From Erwinia billingiae Eb661 (GTDB lineage Bacteria; Pseudomonadota; Gammaproteobacteria; Enterobacterales; Enterobacteriaceae): a DNA stretch of 64,000 nucleotides. Positions 9,869-19,183 of this stretch are shown here, one piece after another. The notes below the pieces were generated by a model. The model was not told the origin of the DNA and did not search any database. It saw nothing but the letters and a program-made list of their open reading frames with translations. Made by a program: the position numbers and the translations under genes. Numbering within the stretch: position 1 is the stretch's first letter; each line of letters opens with the position of its first letter. The stretch lies in contig NC_014306.1 of assembly GCF_000196615.1 (NCBI RefSeq), positions 1,550,001 to 1,614,000 on the forward strand, in the 5' to 3' direction.

Positions 9869-10741
9869 ATGCCTTCGTTTCGCGACAGAATTCAGCAACA
9901 GGTCTTTCGATTAAATGGGCTGGCAATGAACGAATTCGACCTCTCAACGCCTGCGGGCGATCCGGGCTTATATGGCCCTGACAGCGTGATCTGGCGGGTA
10001 CACGGTGATTTTTCCTCCATGCTGTGCGGCGGCATATCGGCGCTGCTGATGCAGATGCTGCATCCGCTGGCGCTGGCCGGCGTGTGGGATCACTCGACTT
10101 TCCGTTCGGATATGATGGGAAGACTGCGGCGGACCAGCCAGTTTATCGCCGTCACCACCTTTGGTAACACGGTGGATGCCCAGACGCTGATTGAGCGGGT
10201 CAGGCGCATCCATTTGCAGGTTACCGGCGTCGATGCGCAGGGTGTTGAATACGCCGCCAGCGATCCCCGTTTACTGACCTGGGTGCATGTGGCCGAAACC
10301 AGCCGTTTCCTGGCCTCGCACGTACGTTATAAAAACCCGCAGCTCAGTCTGGCCGAGCAGGACCGCTATTACGCCGAAGCCGCCGTGGTCGCCGAAGCGC
10401 TGGGCGCTGAGCAGGTGCCGAAATCGGTTGAGGACGTGGAGGCCTATCTGCTGGCGATGCAGCCCCAGCTGCGCTGCGACGAACGCACCCGCGAAGTATT
10501 GTCGATACTGATGAATGCGCCGGCACCGAGCTGGCAGGCACGTCCGGCGATGAAGGCAATGCTGATGGCCGGCATAGAGCTGCTGCCAGAATGGGCGCAG
10601 CAGCAGTTCGGCTTTCGCTTTTCCCCGTTGCGCCGCCGCCTGATCCGCCTGCGTATCAACCTGCTGGCAAAAGCCCTGCGCTGGTCCATCCGCCGGGGTG
10701 CCTATCAACGCGCAATGCAGCGGATGGGCAGGGAGGTTTAG
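9869..10741 (+). CDS. MpaB-like oxygenase (DUF2236) family protein
   Basis: A 290-residue protein resembling the oxygenase MpaB/DUF2236 family: the stretch DSVIWRVHGDFSSMLCGG, then ALLMQMLHPLALAGVWDHS, followed by GRLRRT, matches the family's conserved His-Pro and Arg-rich segments. Members are thought to be haem- or oxygen-dependent enzymes (MpaB in mycophenolic acid synthesis, latex clearing protein). No signal peptide is seen. The start has only an AGGAA twelve bases upstream; a second ATG at 9929 has no better site. It is absent from this spot in E. coli. The substrate is unknown. Confidence 0.75.
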   Translation: MPSFRDRIQQQVFRLNGLAMNEFDLSTPAGDPGLYGPDSVIWRVHGDFSSMLCGGISALLMQMLHPLALAGVWDHSTFRSDMMGRLRRTSQFIAVTTFGNTVDAQTLIERVRRIHLQVTGVDAQGVEYAASDPRLLTWVHVAETSRFLASHVRYKNPQLSLAEQDRYYAEAAVVAEALGAEQVPKSVEDVEAYLLAMQPQLRCDERTREVLSILMNAPAPSWQARPAMKAMLMAGIELLPEWAQQQFGFRFSPLRRRLIRLRINLLAKALRWSIRRGAYQRAMQRMGREV

Positions 10742-10742
10742 C

Positions 10743-10768
10743 GTTTATCCCGTAAGGACGGGATAAAC
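10743..10768. terminator. Bidirectional hairpin between two convergent genes
   Basis: A perfect eleven-base stem GTTTATCCCGT / ACGGGATAAAC with an AAGG loop lies between the ends of the MpaB-like gene and the small exported protein gene. The A/T-rich stem edges fit a shared terminator. Confidence 0.7.
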
Positions 10769-10775
10769 CTGATTA

Positions 10776-11213
10776 TCAGAACTCGCGTTTAACGATGATA
10801 TAGCCGTTAAATCTTACGCTGCATTCGTCATCACTGGCGAGTGTCGAGACTAAAAAGACGTTTTGCTTTTTTTCCTTATTCTCGAAGGTAAACTTTATTA
10901 TCAGATTGCGGACGTTATGTTCCGAAAATATCTCTTTATAGCTTTTGAGCGACGTCCAATTATTGGGCGCTTCGTTGTATGACTGTAGCGCATACTGTGA
11001 TGCCAGTCGGTTAGTGATGGGGTTATTGTAAATCAGCTCTGTTGTGGTTTTTTCTTTAACAATACTGTCAGTGTCTATCCTCATGGACCGGGACATTTCA
11101 TCCATCATGATGCTAGCCGTGCCCGACTGCGGGGCTTTGCAATTGTTATCTTCGGGTGTGTCTGCCCAGGCGGGGCAGGAAAATATAATCGAAGCGAGTA
11201 ATAATCTCTTCAT
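10776..11213 (-). CDS. Small exported protein of unknown function
   Basis: A 145-residue protein with a clear signal peptide (MKRLLLASIIFSCPAWA, cleaved before DTPED). The mature part has two cysteines (NNCKAP near the start, DDECSVRF near the end), which may form a disulfide, and ends FNGYIIVKREF. I do not recognise the family with confidence; similar small enterobacterial periplasmic proteins occur beside toxin-like genes. Base use is clearly more AT-rich than in neighbouring genes, a sign of transfer. Its ATG overlaps the stop of a truncated upstream frame (ATGA), which points to translational coupling with that partner. GGAGG lies ten bases before the start. Confidence 0.6.
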   Translation of the reverse strand: MKRLLLASIIFSCPAWADTPEDNNCKAPQSGTASIMMDEMSRSMRIDTDSIVKEKTTTELIYNNPITNRLASQYALQSYNEAPNNWTSLKSYKEIFSEHNVRNLIIKFTFENKEKKQNVFLVSTLASDDECSVRFNGYIIVKREF

Positions 11214-11419
11214 TCAACAATGACCTCCTTATCAAGCATGGCTAAAGCCCTGGATTTCCCTAGAGGTAAAGGGCCATTATTTACTTCTCCCGCATCATCA
11301 ATATCCTTATATCTTATGAATGTGCGCCGTGGAATATCCGGCCTTCTGCCGGGTTGTTTATTAACCTCGATCAAGATTGACCGTTTTATTGGAAAGATTC
11401 GGAGGGTTTTACGACGCGT
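11210..11419 (-). pseudogene. 5'-truncated remnant coding frame upstream of the small exported protein
   Basis: The minus-strand frame from 11419 to the TGA at 11212-11210 is open for 69 codons and reads like protein (for example ILIEVNKQPGRRPDIPRR, then TFIRYKDIDDAGEVNNGPL). It has no ATG start, and an in-frame TAA lies at 11422-11420. It therefore looks like the 3' end of a gene whose 5' part has been lost, just where the neighbouring SUFU gene begins. Its stop overlaps the next ATG. AT-rich composition is shared with the downstream gene. The family is not recognised. Confidence 0.55.
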
Positions 11420-11522
11420 TTATCATTTTTGAGACTTTTACCCTTGCTCCGACGTGGCACATCGGGACATCCTGCCCTATTCTCCGGGAAAAGGATCCCC
11501 CTACATCCATTGTCGAGGCTTT

Positions 11523-12632
11523 ATGACACAGTCGTACCGGATTGCTGAAGTCCACAATCAGCAACAAACGCTGATCGCCAGGGTTGAACAGGATGAGCGT
11601 ACCGCCTATTTCTATCTGTGGCCTGCCGAAGGGTTCCGCAGCCAGTTTGCGGTGCGCGGCTGCTGGTTGCGCAACCTGTTGCCTGCCCCTGCCAGCGAAG
11701 ACCTCGCGTCGATGGAGCAGGGGATCCCGCCGTTACTTAGCGCTGAATACTGCCGCACCTTGCAGGCCGAACCGATGCTCGATCCTGCCGGGTTACAGAT
11801 TATCTGGGAGCCAGCCGATGACGGCGCGGCGCTGTGGTATCAGGGGCAATTACTGGCGGTGATCCCTGGCTGGAGCCTCTATCAAAACAAGCAGGTTAGC
11901 TTCTCTGCCGGCTGCATAAAAGAGAACCGGCTGACCGCGCCGTTAGGTTCGGCCTCCACCAACGATTACTACGCTCAGGCTGAAAAGCACCGCCATTTCT
12001 GGCGTGACTGGCATGACGGTCATCTGTGGGACCCGATGCAGCGCGAAATGATCGCCTGCTACGAAGCGCAGTACGGGGAATCCCTCAAGTACTACTCCAT
12101 CGACCAGGGAAACTGGCCGCCGATGGCGATCTCACAACATTATCATCAGGGCAGTTGGTATTTCCTGACCCTGGGGATGAGCATCCGCCCGATGCCGTGG
12201 GTTGATTTTCTGTTTGAGGATCTGGCCGGGCAACACCGCCGCGTTGAGCTGGCGATGGCCATCGATGCTGAGGTCATGACCGAAGAAAACGCGGTACAGA
12301 TGGCCAGCGCACTGGCCAGCTTCGCGCATTTCCCCTGGGCGCGTCTCAGCTGGTTGGGCGAAGGCCATACGCTGGAATCGTCGGTGGCACCGGTCGGCTT
12401 TGAAGGCTTCCTGATCTCAGGTGAACTGAGCGGCGAAGCAGGGCAGTTCAAATTGCCGAAACGCGACGGCGAGAAGGTCAACCTGCTGTGGACCACGCCG
12501 GTCACCACCGCTGAACGTGAACTGGCCGAAGCGGAAGAGAGCGGCGGCAACCAGCTGGTGGAAAGATTGCGTCAGGAAGGCTGTAACCACGTTTTCCGCC
12601 CCCGTCCGCAGGTGGTTGATTCACAGAATTAA
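11523..12632 (+). CDS. Suppressor-of-fused (SUFU) domain protein
   Basis: A 369-residue cytoplasmic protein whose C-terminal half resembles bacterial SUFU-domain proteins: a segment WPPMAISQHYHQGSWYFLTL leads into GMSIRPMPWVDFLFEDL, the pattern seen in that family. The frame is open from 11454, but ATG 11523 follows GAGG with four bases of spacing and is preferred. SUFU proteins in bacteria are often linked to contact-dependent or polymorphic toxin immunity; that role is not shown here. The truncated AT-rich pair immediately upstream makes such a context possible. Recognition is moderate. Confidence 0.6.
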   Translation: MTQSYRIAEVHNQQQTLIARVEQDERTAYFYLWPAEGFRSQFAVRGCWLRNLLPAPASEDLASMEQGIPPLLSAEYCRTLQAEPMLDPAGLQIIWEPADDGAALWYQGQLLAVIPGWSLYQNKQVSFSAGCIKENRLTAPLGSASTNDYYAQAEKHRHFWRDWHDGHLWDPMQREMIACYEAQYGESLKYYSIDQGNWPPMAISQHYHQGSWYFLTLGMSIRPMPWVDFLFEDLAGQHRRVELAMAIDAEVMTEENAVQMASALASFAHFPWARLSWLGEGHTLESSVAPVGFEGFLISGELSGEAGQFKLPKRDGEKVNLLWTTPVTTAERELAEAEESGGNQLVERLRQEGCNHVFRPRPQVVDSQN

Positions 12633-12730
12633 ATTCTGCCAGGCGATCCGATCGGGTCGCGTCAGCAAAACATTTGTCTGAAATGAGACCGATGTCACAT
12701 CAAGTTTCCCTGTCAGCGGCCGTTAACCCG

Positions 12731-12750
12731 ATCAGGCAATTGTGCCTGAT
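12731..12750. promoter_or_regulatory. Perfect palindrome before the chemoreceptor gene
   Basis: ATCAGGCA-ATTG-TGCCTGAT is a perfect eight-base inverted repeat ending 20 bases before the chemoreceptor ATG. It may be the terminator of the SUFU gene (about 100 bases upstream) or an operator; the sequence alone does not decide. Confidence 0.45.
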
Positions 12751-12770
12751 TGAGTTGAGTGGGGCTCGTC

Positions 12771-14666
12771 ATGTTGAAAACAACCCAGGCCAGATTTACC
12801 CTCCTGATCGTCGGCTTTTTTGCGTTACTGCTGTTGATCACGGTAGTGGTGATTAAAATGTTTGTTGCGCCCCAGCTCACGACCAATGAGAGTCGTCTGG
12901 TGCGTTATGAAGTGGAAACGATCGGTGCACGCATTACTGAAATGATGAACCGTATCCAGGCGCAACAGCGCAGCATCACGGAATCCGCTGCGGTGCTCGA
13001 CAGCGCGGCTATCGACACCGTGTTACCGGCGTTAGTGAACCAGTATCAGGACGTTAACGTGTTTGGCGGCGGCATCTGGCCACTGCCAAAAATGCGTGAT
13101 GCGGCGAAAGATAAGTTCAGTACGTTTTTTGCCCGTGACAGCAGCAACACCCTGCAGGTCAACACCTTCTGGAACTCCGCCGAAGCGCCAAATTACTATG
13201 AGCAGTCGTGGTATAAAGACGGCCTGGCGGCGGCCAAAGGCCAGTGTGCCTGGGCGAAAGCCTATCAGGATGCGGCCAGCCCTCAACCCCGTACCAACTG
13301 CGCGATGGGCATCTATCGCAACGGCGCAGCCTGGGGCGTTGCCACCATCGACGTGACGCTGGGCTTCTTCAACCATCTGGCGAAAGAGATGGGCGATGCG
13401 GTGCAGGGCCAGGTGCTGATTGTCGAAGCTGACGGCAAGGTCGTTGGCGATGCCAGCCTGATCGACAGCACGCCAAAACTGCGTAACCTCAGTGAGCTGA
13501 CCACGCCAATGGCGGCATCCCTGCGCACCGCGCTGACATCGGCCGGCAGCGAAGCGTCGCAGAGCACCTATGACGGTGAAGACGGCAACCATACGCTGTT
13601 TGTGCAGCAGATCAGCGGCAGCCCGTGGTTTATCGCCAGCGACGTCCCGACGGCGTTACTGTCCAAACAGACCAACTCGATCCTGACCCGTCTGGGCCTG
13701 GTGCAAATCCCGTTAGCGATCCTGCTGTTGCTGGTGCTGCTGGGCTTTATCCGTACCATGATGAAACGTCTGTCCGGCCTGAATGACAACATTCTGGCGC
13801 TGTCGACCGGCGGTGCGGATTTGACGCAGCGTCTGCCAAACAGCAGTAGCCCGGAATTCAATGCGGTTGCCCAGAGCTTCAACAACTTTATTGAATACCT
13901 GCAGGGGCTGATCCGGCAGGTGGGTGAGAGCGCGATGGCGATCACTTCGGCGTCGAAAGAGATTGCCAGCGGCAACCTCGATCTGTCCGCCAGGACCGAA
14001 GAGCAGTCCAGCTCGATCGTGCAGACGGCGGCTTCGATGGAAGAGTTAACCGGCACCGTGCGTCAGAACGCCGATAACGCCACCCATGCTAACCAGCTGG
14101 CGGGCGATGCGTCTCGCGTTGCCGCGCGCGGTTCCAACGTGGTGAAACAGGTGGTGGTCACCATGGGCGAGATCAACACCTCTTCCCGTAAGGTGGTCGA
14201 TATCATCAGCGTGATCGACAGCATCGCTTTCCAGACCAACATTCTGGCACTGAACGCGGCGGTCGAAGCGGCGCGTGCCGGTGAGCAGGGCCGTGGATTT
14301 GCGGTGGTCGCCTCCGAAGTGCGTAATCTGGCCCAGCGTTCAGCGAACTCTGCCCGTGAGATTAAGAAACTGATTGAAGAATCGGTGGCGAATATCGATC
14401 AGGGAAGTCAGCTGGTGCAGGAAGCCGGCAGCACCATGGATGAGCTGATGAACGGTGTCAGCAGCGTCACCACCTTAATGTCAGAAATCATGTCTGCCAG
14501 CCGCGAGCAGAGTATGGGTATTGACCAGGTGAACACCGCCATCACCCAACTGGACAGCACTACCCAGCAGAACGCCTCGCTGGTTGAGCAGGTTTCCGCC
14601 GCCGCCCAGGCGATGGAAGAGCAAAGCGTTCAGCTGGAATTAGTGGTCAGCAGCTTCAAGTTATAA
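12771..14666 (+). CDS. Methyl-accepting chemotaxis protein
   Basis: A 631-residue transmembrane chemoreceptor. Membrane helix 1 lies at about residues 10-30, a periplasmic dCache-type sensor at about 35-300, membrane helix 2 at about 307-330, HAMP at about 330-382 and the signalling coiled coil to the end. The conserved hairpin tip that contacts CheA/CheW is present ([20 protein letters not shown], near residue 483). There is no C-terminal NWxxF pentapeptide for CheR/CheB binding. The GTG at 12759 is in frame, but ATG 12771 has GTGGGG six bases upstream. The ligand is unknown. It is a lone receptor gene with a terminator after it. Confidence 0.93.
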   Translation: MLKTTQARFTLLIVGFFALLLLITVVVIKMFVAPQLTTNESRLVRYEVETIGARITEMMNRIQAQQRSITESAAVLDSAAIDTVLPALVNQYQDVNVFGGGIWPLPKMRDAAKDKFSTFFARDSSNTLQVNTFWNSAEAPNYYEQSWYKDGLAAAKGQCAWAKAYQDAASPQPRTNCAMGIYRNGAAWGVATIDVTLGFFNHLAKEMGDAVQGQVLIVEADGKVVGDASLIDSTPKLRNLSELTTPMAASLRTALTSAGSEASQSTYDGEDGNHTLFVQQISGSPWFIASDVPTALLSKQTNSILTRLGLVQIPLAILLLLVLLGFIRTMMKRLSGLNDNILALSTGGADLTQRLPNSSSPEFNAVAQSFNNFIEYLQGLIRQVGESAMAITSASKEIASGNLDLSARTEEQSSSIVQTAASMEELTGTVRQNADNATHANQLAGDASRVAARGSNVVKQVVVTMGEINTSSRKVVDIISVIDSIAFQTNILALNAAVEAARAGEQGRGFAVVASEVRNLAQRSANSAREIKKLIEESVANIDQGSQLVQEAGSTMDELMNGVSSVTTLMSEIMSASREQSMGIDQVNTAITQLDSTTQQNASLVEQVSAAAQAMEEQSVQLELVVSSFKL

Positions 14667-14684
14667 TCCTCCGTCCCGCCGCCA

Positions 14685-14717
14685 ACAGGGCAGCTTTATG
14701 CTGCCCTGTCATAATTT
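14685..14717 (+). terminator. Terminator of the chemoreceptor gene
   Basis: Ten-base perfect arms ACAGGGCAGC / GCTGCCCTGT around TTTAT, followed by CATAATTT, start 18 bases after the stop codon. Confidence 0.7.
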
Positions 14718-14788
14718 CGCACGATTTCATGCAGCCGAAACGCCCTAAGCTGTGCCACAATGTGTGAGATTAGTCCTAAGGAGGGCGC

Positions 14789-15331
14789 ATGTCTGCAATC
14801 GAAGTTATCCTGGTTGATCGTCACGATCGTCCCATCGGCAGGATGGAAAAGCTGGAGGTTCATCAGAAAGGTTTACTGCATCGCGCGGTAACCGTTTACG
14901 TGTTCAACTCCCGCCACCAACTGTTGCTGCAGCAGCGCGCCACGGGTAAATATCATTGCGGTGGCTTGTGGAGTAACACCACCTGCGGTCACCCGTTCCC
15001 CCAGGAATCAACGCAACATGCCGCAGAGCGCCGTCTGCGTGAAGAGATGGGCATGCGTCTGTCGCTGGATCCGGCGTTCGAGCTAAGCTACAACCTGCCG
15101 ATGGGCAACGGCTTAACCGAACACGAATACGGCCACGTCTTTTTTGCCTTTAGCGATGAGCCGCCGCAGCCCAACCCGGAAGAAGCGGGAGGCTGGCGCT
15201 ATGCTTCACTGAATGAAATCGAGCAGGAGATGCAACGTTACCCGGAACGCTTTACGCCGTGGTTCCTGCACACCTTTGCCCGCATTCCCCCGGCGTTTAA
15301 GCAGTTCACCGCGCAACAGCTTGCGGGCTGA
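14789..15331 (+). CDS. idi: Isopentenyl-diphosphate delta-isomerase type 1
   Basis: A 180-residue Nudix-fold enzyme that interconverts isopentenyl and dimethylallyl diphosphate. The catalytic cysteine lies in NTTCGHP (Cys66), the metal-binding Nudix region around AAERRLREEMG, and the catalytic Glu in TEHEYGHV. An excellent ribosome site AAGGAGG sits four bases before the ATG. No carotenoid (crt) genes follow, although in many Erwiniaceae idi lies by a crt cluster; here it stands alone before a convergent MFS gene. Confidence 0.95.
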   Translation: MSAIEVILVDRHDRPIGRMEKLEVHQKGLLHRAVTVYVFNSRHQLLLQQRATGKYHCGGLWSNTTCGHPFPQESTQHAAERRLREEMGMRLSLDPAFELSYNLPMGNGLTEHEYGHVFFAFSDEPPQPNPEEAGGWRYASLNEIEQEMQRYPERFTPWFLHTFARIPPAFKQFTAQQLAG

Positions 15332-15343
15332 ACCTCAGCCCGC
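15323..15343. terminator. Hairpin at the idi 3' end
   Basis: GCGGGCTGA / TCAGCCCGC with a three-base loop includes the idi stop codon and lies between convergent idi and the MFS gene. It has no T tract, so it is only a possible shared terminator or 3' stabiliser. Confidence 0.4.
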
Positions 15344-15363
15344 ATCGGCAGTTATCCTCGCGC

Positions 15364-16833
15364 TTACTGCGCAAAATCCTCCGCATCCACATCGTAACCT
15401 GACGGTTCCCAGCGAATCGCCAGCAGGGCGATCAGCCCGGCCAACGGCGCCAGCGCAATAATCCAGAACACATTGGTACTGAATGCCGCCGACAGCAGCG
15501 GGAACAGGAACAGCGAGGCGGTAGAGCTGGCGCGCATCAGGGTCTGATTGAAGCCGACGCCCACGCCGCGTAACGAGGTGGGATAGCTGAGCGAGGCAAA
15601 GGTCATGGTATGGGAACCCGGACCAAATCCCTGACCCAACAGGAACAGCGCCAGCATGCCGATCGACACCGCCGCTTCCGCACCGTCGGCGGGACGGCCA
15701 ACCAGCGCAAGGCCAATCAATGCGGCAAACTGGAAACTGTAGCCAAGGGTGGTCATCTTCCACGCGCCAAATCTGGGCACCAGCCGCACCGCCAGGATGC
15801 CGCCGACAAAGGCAAACAGCAGATTTAACGCCAGCGACACCAGAATGGTGGTCAGCATTGACTGGGCAAGGAAGCTGGAAAGGATCACCGGCAGGCCAAA
15901 GGCCACGGCGTTATAAGCAAAGGCGGAGGCAATCGCCGTCACGGTCGCCAGAATGGTACGACGCAGGTAAACCCCTTTCAGCAGTTCACCATAGTTGCGC
16001 CAGCTGGCCTTGCGGGTGGCTTTGGCCGGCGTCAGGTCCGCGTCTTCCGCCACATGGGCATTGATGCCGTAAGAGCTGCGCAGGATCGCCGCCGCACCTT
16101 TTAAATCCCCCTGATTGGCTGCCCACACCGGTGATTCGCTCATATAGCGGCTGCGGATGCAGATAATCAGAATCGCCGGTACCGCGCCGAAGCCCAGAAT
16201 GATGCGCCACAGCAAGCCGGAATGGGCTTCTGGCAGCACGGAATAGAAGAACAGCACCAGCAGATAGGAAATCGAAATCGCCGCGTACCAGGTGGGGCAC
16301 CACATCGCGATACTGGCGGCTTTGTTGCCGCGCCCCTTCAGCTTGGAAAACTCGGCGAGGAACGCCATCGCCACCGGCAAATCAATCCCGACCCCTAACC
16401 CCATCACAAAACGTGCGGCGGTGAGTACATACTCATTCGGTGCGAAGGCACAGGCCAGCGCGGCAAACACGAAGAAAAACATATCGGCCATAAACACCCG
16501 ATAGCGGCCAATTTTATCGGTCAGATAGCCGCCGAGCAGCGCGCCGACAATGGCCCCAAATGCAATCGCCGACGCCACCATGCCCGCGCCGGTTGGCGAC
16601 AGACCAAACTCTTTGGTGACATCCTTCATGCCAAAGGCCAGTGCGCCGAGGTCGTAAGCGTCGAGAAACACCCCGCCCAGCGCAATGCCGATCACGATAC
16701 GGGCGTTACTGCGGGCCTGGGTACTGGTGTTGACCAGATGTGATACGTCAGCGGCGCGGCGGATAGTGAAGGCTTCCCCCGTCGGCGCACTCCCTGCAAT
16801 GGCGACATGCGCCGAAGATGCTAAGTCAGTCAT
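15364..16833 (-). CDS. MFS transporter (metabolite:H+ symporter type)
   Basis: A 489-residue major facilitator with a cytoplasmic N terminus of about 45 residues and twelve membrane segments. The loop 2-3 signature GGYLTDKIGRYRVFM and the R-F-x-x-G-x-G-x-G-x-D pattern (RFVMGLGVGIDLPVA) place it in the sugar/aromatic-acid/niacin-like MFS branch. FLDAYDLG in helix 1 is typical of organic-acid symporters. No substrate can be named. The ribosome site is weak. It is divergent from osmF with a 221-base gap. Confidence 0.85.
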   Translation of the reverse strand: MTDLASSAHVAIAGSAPTGEAFTIRRAADVSHLVNTSTQARSNARIVIGIALGGVFLDAYDLGALAFGMKDVTKEFGLSPTGAGMVASAIAFGAIVGALLGGYLTDKIGRYRVFMADMFFFVFAALACAFAPNEYVLTAARFVMGLGVGIDLPVAMAFLAEFSKLKGRGNKAASIAMWCPTWYAAISISYLLVLFFYSVLPEAHSGLLWRIILGFGAVPAILIICIRSRYMSESPVWAANQGDLKGAAAILRSSYGINAHVAEDADLTPAKATRKASWRNYGELLKGVYLRRTILATVTAIASAFAYNAVAFGLPVILSSFLAQSMLTTILVSLALNLLFAFVGGILAVRLVPRFGAWKMTTLGYSFQFAALIGLALVGRPADGAEAAVSIGMLALFLLGQGFGPGSHTMTFASLSYPTSLRGVGVGFNQTLMRASSTASLFLFPLLSAAFSTNVFWIIALAPLAGLIALLAIRWEPSGYDVDAEDFAQ

Positions 16834-17054
16834 GATGTTAAGGTCTTTTATTTTAAGAATAAGCCCAGAGAATACTCCCGGGGATGACAGAGATAAATTC
16901 CTGCTGGTTATAAGTTACAACAAAATGCCCGTTGAAAAAGGGTGAGCGAAAGGGTTCTCTCTCTGAGAGGCGGCTCGGGGTTTTTAGCCGTCTGGCTTTC
17001 TCTGCTGATTTATTAGGCTACGCTTGTTACTAACCTTAAGGAAAGGAACAGAAA

Positions 17055-17975
17055 ATGTCGCAAAGAACAGGGCGCACAGCCTCACTGGCACTGGCCGGAT
17101 TACTGGCTCTGACCGCAACCGCACAGGCGGCAGACCCGGTCAAAGTCGGTTCGAAAATTGATACCGAAGGATCGTTACTGGGCAATATCATCCTGCAGGT
17201 GCTGGATAAGCACGGGGTGAAAACGGTCAACAAGGTGCAGCTCGGCACCACCCAGGTGGTCAGAGGCGCGATCACCGCCGGCGAACTGGACATTTATCCC
17301 GAGTACACCGGCAACGGTGCCTTCTTCTTCAATGATGAAAAGGATCCTGCGTGGAAAAATGCCAAAGCAGGCTACGAGAAGGTGAAGAAGCTGGATCAAG
17401 AGAAAAACAAACTGACCTGGCTGACGCCGGCCCCGGCAAACAACACCTGGACGATTGCGGTACGCAGCGATCTGGCCGACAAGAATAAGCTGAAATCCCT
17501 CGACGATCTCAGCGCCTACCTGAAGAAGGGCGGTGAGTTCAAACTGGCGGCGTCGGCCGAGTTTATCGAACGCGCCGATGCGTTACCGGCGTTCCAGAAA
17601 GCCTATGGCTTCACCCTGAAACAGGATCAGCTGCTGTCTCTGGCCGGCGGTGATACTGCGGTGACCATCAAGGCGGCGGCGCAGCAGACTTCCGGCGTGA
17701 ATGCGGCGATGGCCTATGGCACCGACGGCCCGGTAGCGGCGCTGGGACTGCAAACCCTGAGCGATCCAAAAGGCGTGCAGCCCATCTATGCGCCAACGCC
17801 GGTGATCCGCGATGCGGTGCTGAAAGCCTATCCGCAGATTGCCGACTGGCTGAAACCGGTCTTTGCCTCGCTGGACGAGAAAACGCTGCAGGAACTGAAC
17901 GCAAAAATTGCCGTAGAAGGGCAGGATGCGAAAACGGTGGCGGCGGACTATTTGCAGCAGAAAAAACTGTTGTAG
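17055..17975 (+). CDS. osmF: Osmoprotectant ABC transporter periplasmic binding protein
   Basis: A 306-residue exported protein (signal about residues 1-25, ending AQAADPVK) of the glycine-betaine/choline OpuAC binding family. The start of the mature domain KVGSKIDTEGSLLGNIIL and the aromatic-rich motif DIYPEYTGNGAFFF match E. coli OsmF (YehZ), which serves a low-affinity betaine importer induced under RpoS. Its order before yehY-yehX-yehW is the E. coli order. AAGGAAAGG lies before the ATG. Upstream at about 17017 the sequence CTACGCT could be an RpoS-type -10, but this is weak evidence. Confidence 0.93.
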   Translation: MSQRTGRTASLALAGLLALTATAQAADPVKVGSKIDTEGSLLGNIILQVLDKHGVKTVNKVQLGTTQVVRGAITAGELDIYPEYTGNGAFFFNDEKDPAWKNAKAGYEKVKKLDQEKNKLTWLTPAPANNTWTIAVRSDLADKNKLKSLDDLSAYLKKGGEFKLAASAEFIERADALPAFQKAYGFTLKQDQLLSLAGGDTAVTIKAAAQQTSGVNAAMAYGTDGPVAALGLQTLSDPKGVQPIYAPTPVIRDAVLKAYPQIADWLKPVFASLDEKTLQELNAKIAVEGQDAKTVAADYLQQKKLL

Positions 17976-17983
17976 GGTGAGCC

Positions 17984-18004
17984 CGGGCCGGACGCATCGG
18001 CCCG
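17984..18004 (+). other. Intra-operon hairpin between osmF and yehY
   Basis: A perfect seven-base stem CGGGCCG / CGGCCCG around GACGCAT lies between the binding-protein gene and the permease gene. Such hairpins often stabilise the upstream message so that binding protein is made in excess. Confidence 0.5.
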
Positions 18005-18022
18005 CAAGGTAGTGGGAAAATT

Positions 18023-19183
18023 TTGCGCCTCCAACTTCATAATCGGGTTTTGCTGACGCTGGCTGTGCTGCTGGCCGTTGCCGCAGCCAGCTTGCCCTTT
18101 CTGAATTACGCCCCTAACCGGCTGGTTTCCGGCCAGCCATTGCCGCTGCATCAGCTGTTGCAGGGCGTGCAATGGCTGCTGCCTGTGCCGGTCATTCTGT
18201 TGCTGCTGCTGGCTTTCCTGCCGGTTTCCCGTCGACATCTGGTGCTGACGCTGCTGCTGAGCGAAGGGCTGTTTATCGCCCTGATCGCCTTTAGCGGCCA
18301 TCAGGCGACGTTACTTTCCCAGCAGGGCAGTCCACTGGCCAGAACCTCGTGGGGCAGTGGCTTCTGGCTGAGCGGCGGGCTCTGTCTGCTTATTGCGGCG
18401 GATACGATCTCCCGCCTGACGCCGCAGGTCTTCTGGCGGCTGCTGTTGAATGGTCAAATCTGGCTACCGGTCATCGTTTTTTTACTGACCGGTCAGCTGG
18501 ATCAGATGGCGCTGTTGAAGGAGTACGCCAACCGTCGGGAAGTGTTCGATCAGGCATTCTCGCGCCATCTGCTGCTGCTGGTCGGCACCCTGATCCCGAC
18601 GCTGGCCATCGGCATTCCGCTCGGCTGGTGGTGCGCCAAAAAAGCGGCGGTGCAGTCACCGGTGTTCGCCGTGCTGAATGTGATCCAGACCGTGCCTTCC
18701 GTGGCGTTGTTCGGTCTGCTGATTGCGCCGTTAGCCGGACTGGCCCGCGCCTTTCCCTGGTTATCCGAACTGGGGATCAGCGGGATTGGCATGGCGCCCG
18801 CGCTAATAGCCCTGGTGTTGTATGCACTGTTACCGCTGGTGCGCAGCGTGGTCGCCGGGTTGCAGCAGGTGCCGAAAGAGGTGATCGAAACCGCAGAAGG
18901 GATGGGCATGACCCGCAGTCAGATTTTCTGGCAGGCGGAAGTGCCGCTGGCGCTGCCGGTGCTGCTGACCGGCCTGCGGGTGATTGCGGTACAGACCGTC
19001 GGCATGGCGGTGATCGCCGCACTGATTGGCGCCGGCGGATTCGGGGCGATCATTTTCCAGGGCCTGCTCAGCAGCGCGCTGGAACTGGTGCTGCTGGGGG
19101 TGATCCCGGTGATCGCCATGGCGGTGGTTATCGATGCCCTGTTCAAATTTGTTCTTTCCGTTATTGAGGCGAAGCGCCAATGA
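18023..19183 (+). CDS. yehY: Osmoprotectant ABC transporter permease YehY
   Basis: A 386-residue permease with an extra N-terminal membrane region (about residues 1-170) before the binding-protein-dependent transport domain. The permease coupling loop reads ETAEGMGMTRSQIFWQAEVP and the flanking helix MAVIAALIGAGGFGA. E. coli YehY is 385 residues with the same two-part layout. The start is a TTG at 18023 behind GGGA, chosen because no ATG lies near and the length then fits. Its stop overlaps the yehX start (ATGA). Confidence 0.92.
   Translation: MRLQLHNRVLLTLAVLLAVAAASLPFLNYAPNRLVSGQPLPLHQLLQGVQWLLPVPVILLLLLAFLPVSRRHLVLTLLLSEGLFIALIAFSGHQATLLSQQGSPLARTSWGSGFWLSGGLCLLIAADTISRLTPQVFWRLLLNGQIWLPVIVFLLTGQLDQMALLKEYANRREVFDQAFSRHLLLLVGTLIPTLAIGIPLGWWCAKKAAVQSPVFAVLNVIQTVPSVALFGLLIAPLAGLARAFPWLSELGISGIGMAPALIALVLYALLPLVRSVVAGLQQVPKEVIETAEGMGMTRSQIFWQAEVPLALPVLLTGLRVIAVQTVGMAVIAALIGAGGFGAIIFQGLLSSALELVLLGVIPVIAMAVVIDALFKFVLSVIEAKRQ

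Noticed and set aside
11220..11432. 70-codon plus-strand frame
   Set aside because: It is the complement of the protein-like remnant frame on the minus strand and has no family features.
18349..19167. 272-codon frame inside yehY
   Set aside because: It is a shifted-frame shadow of the permease with no independent features.
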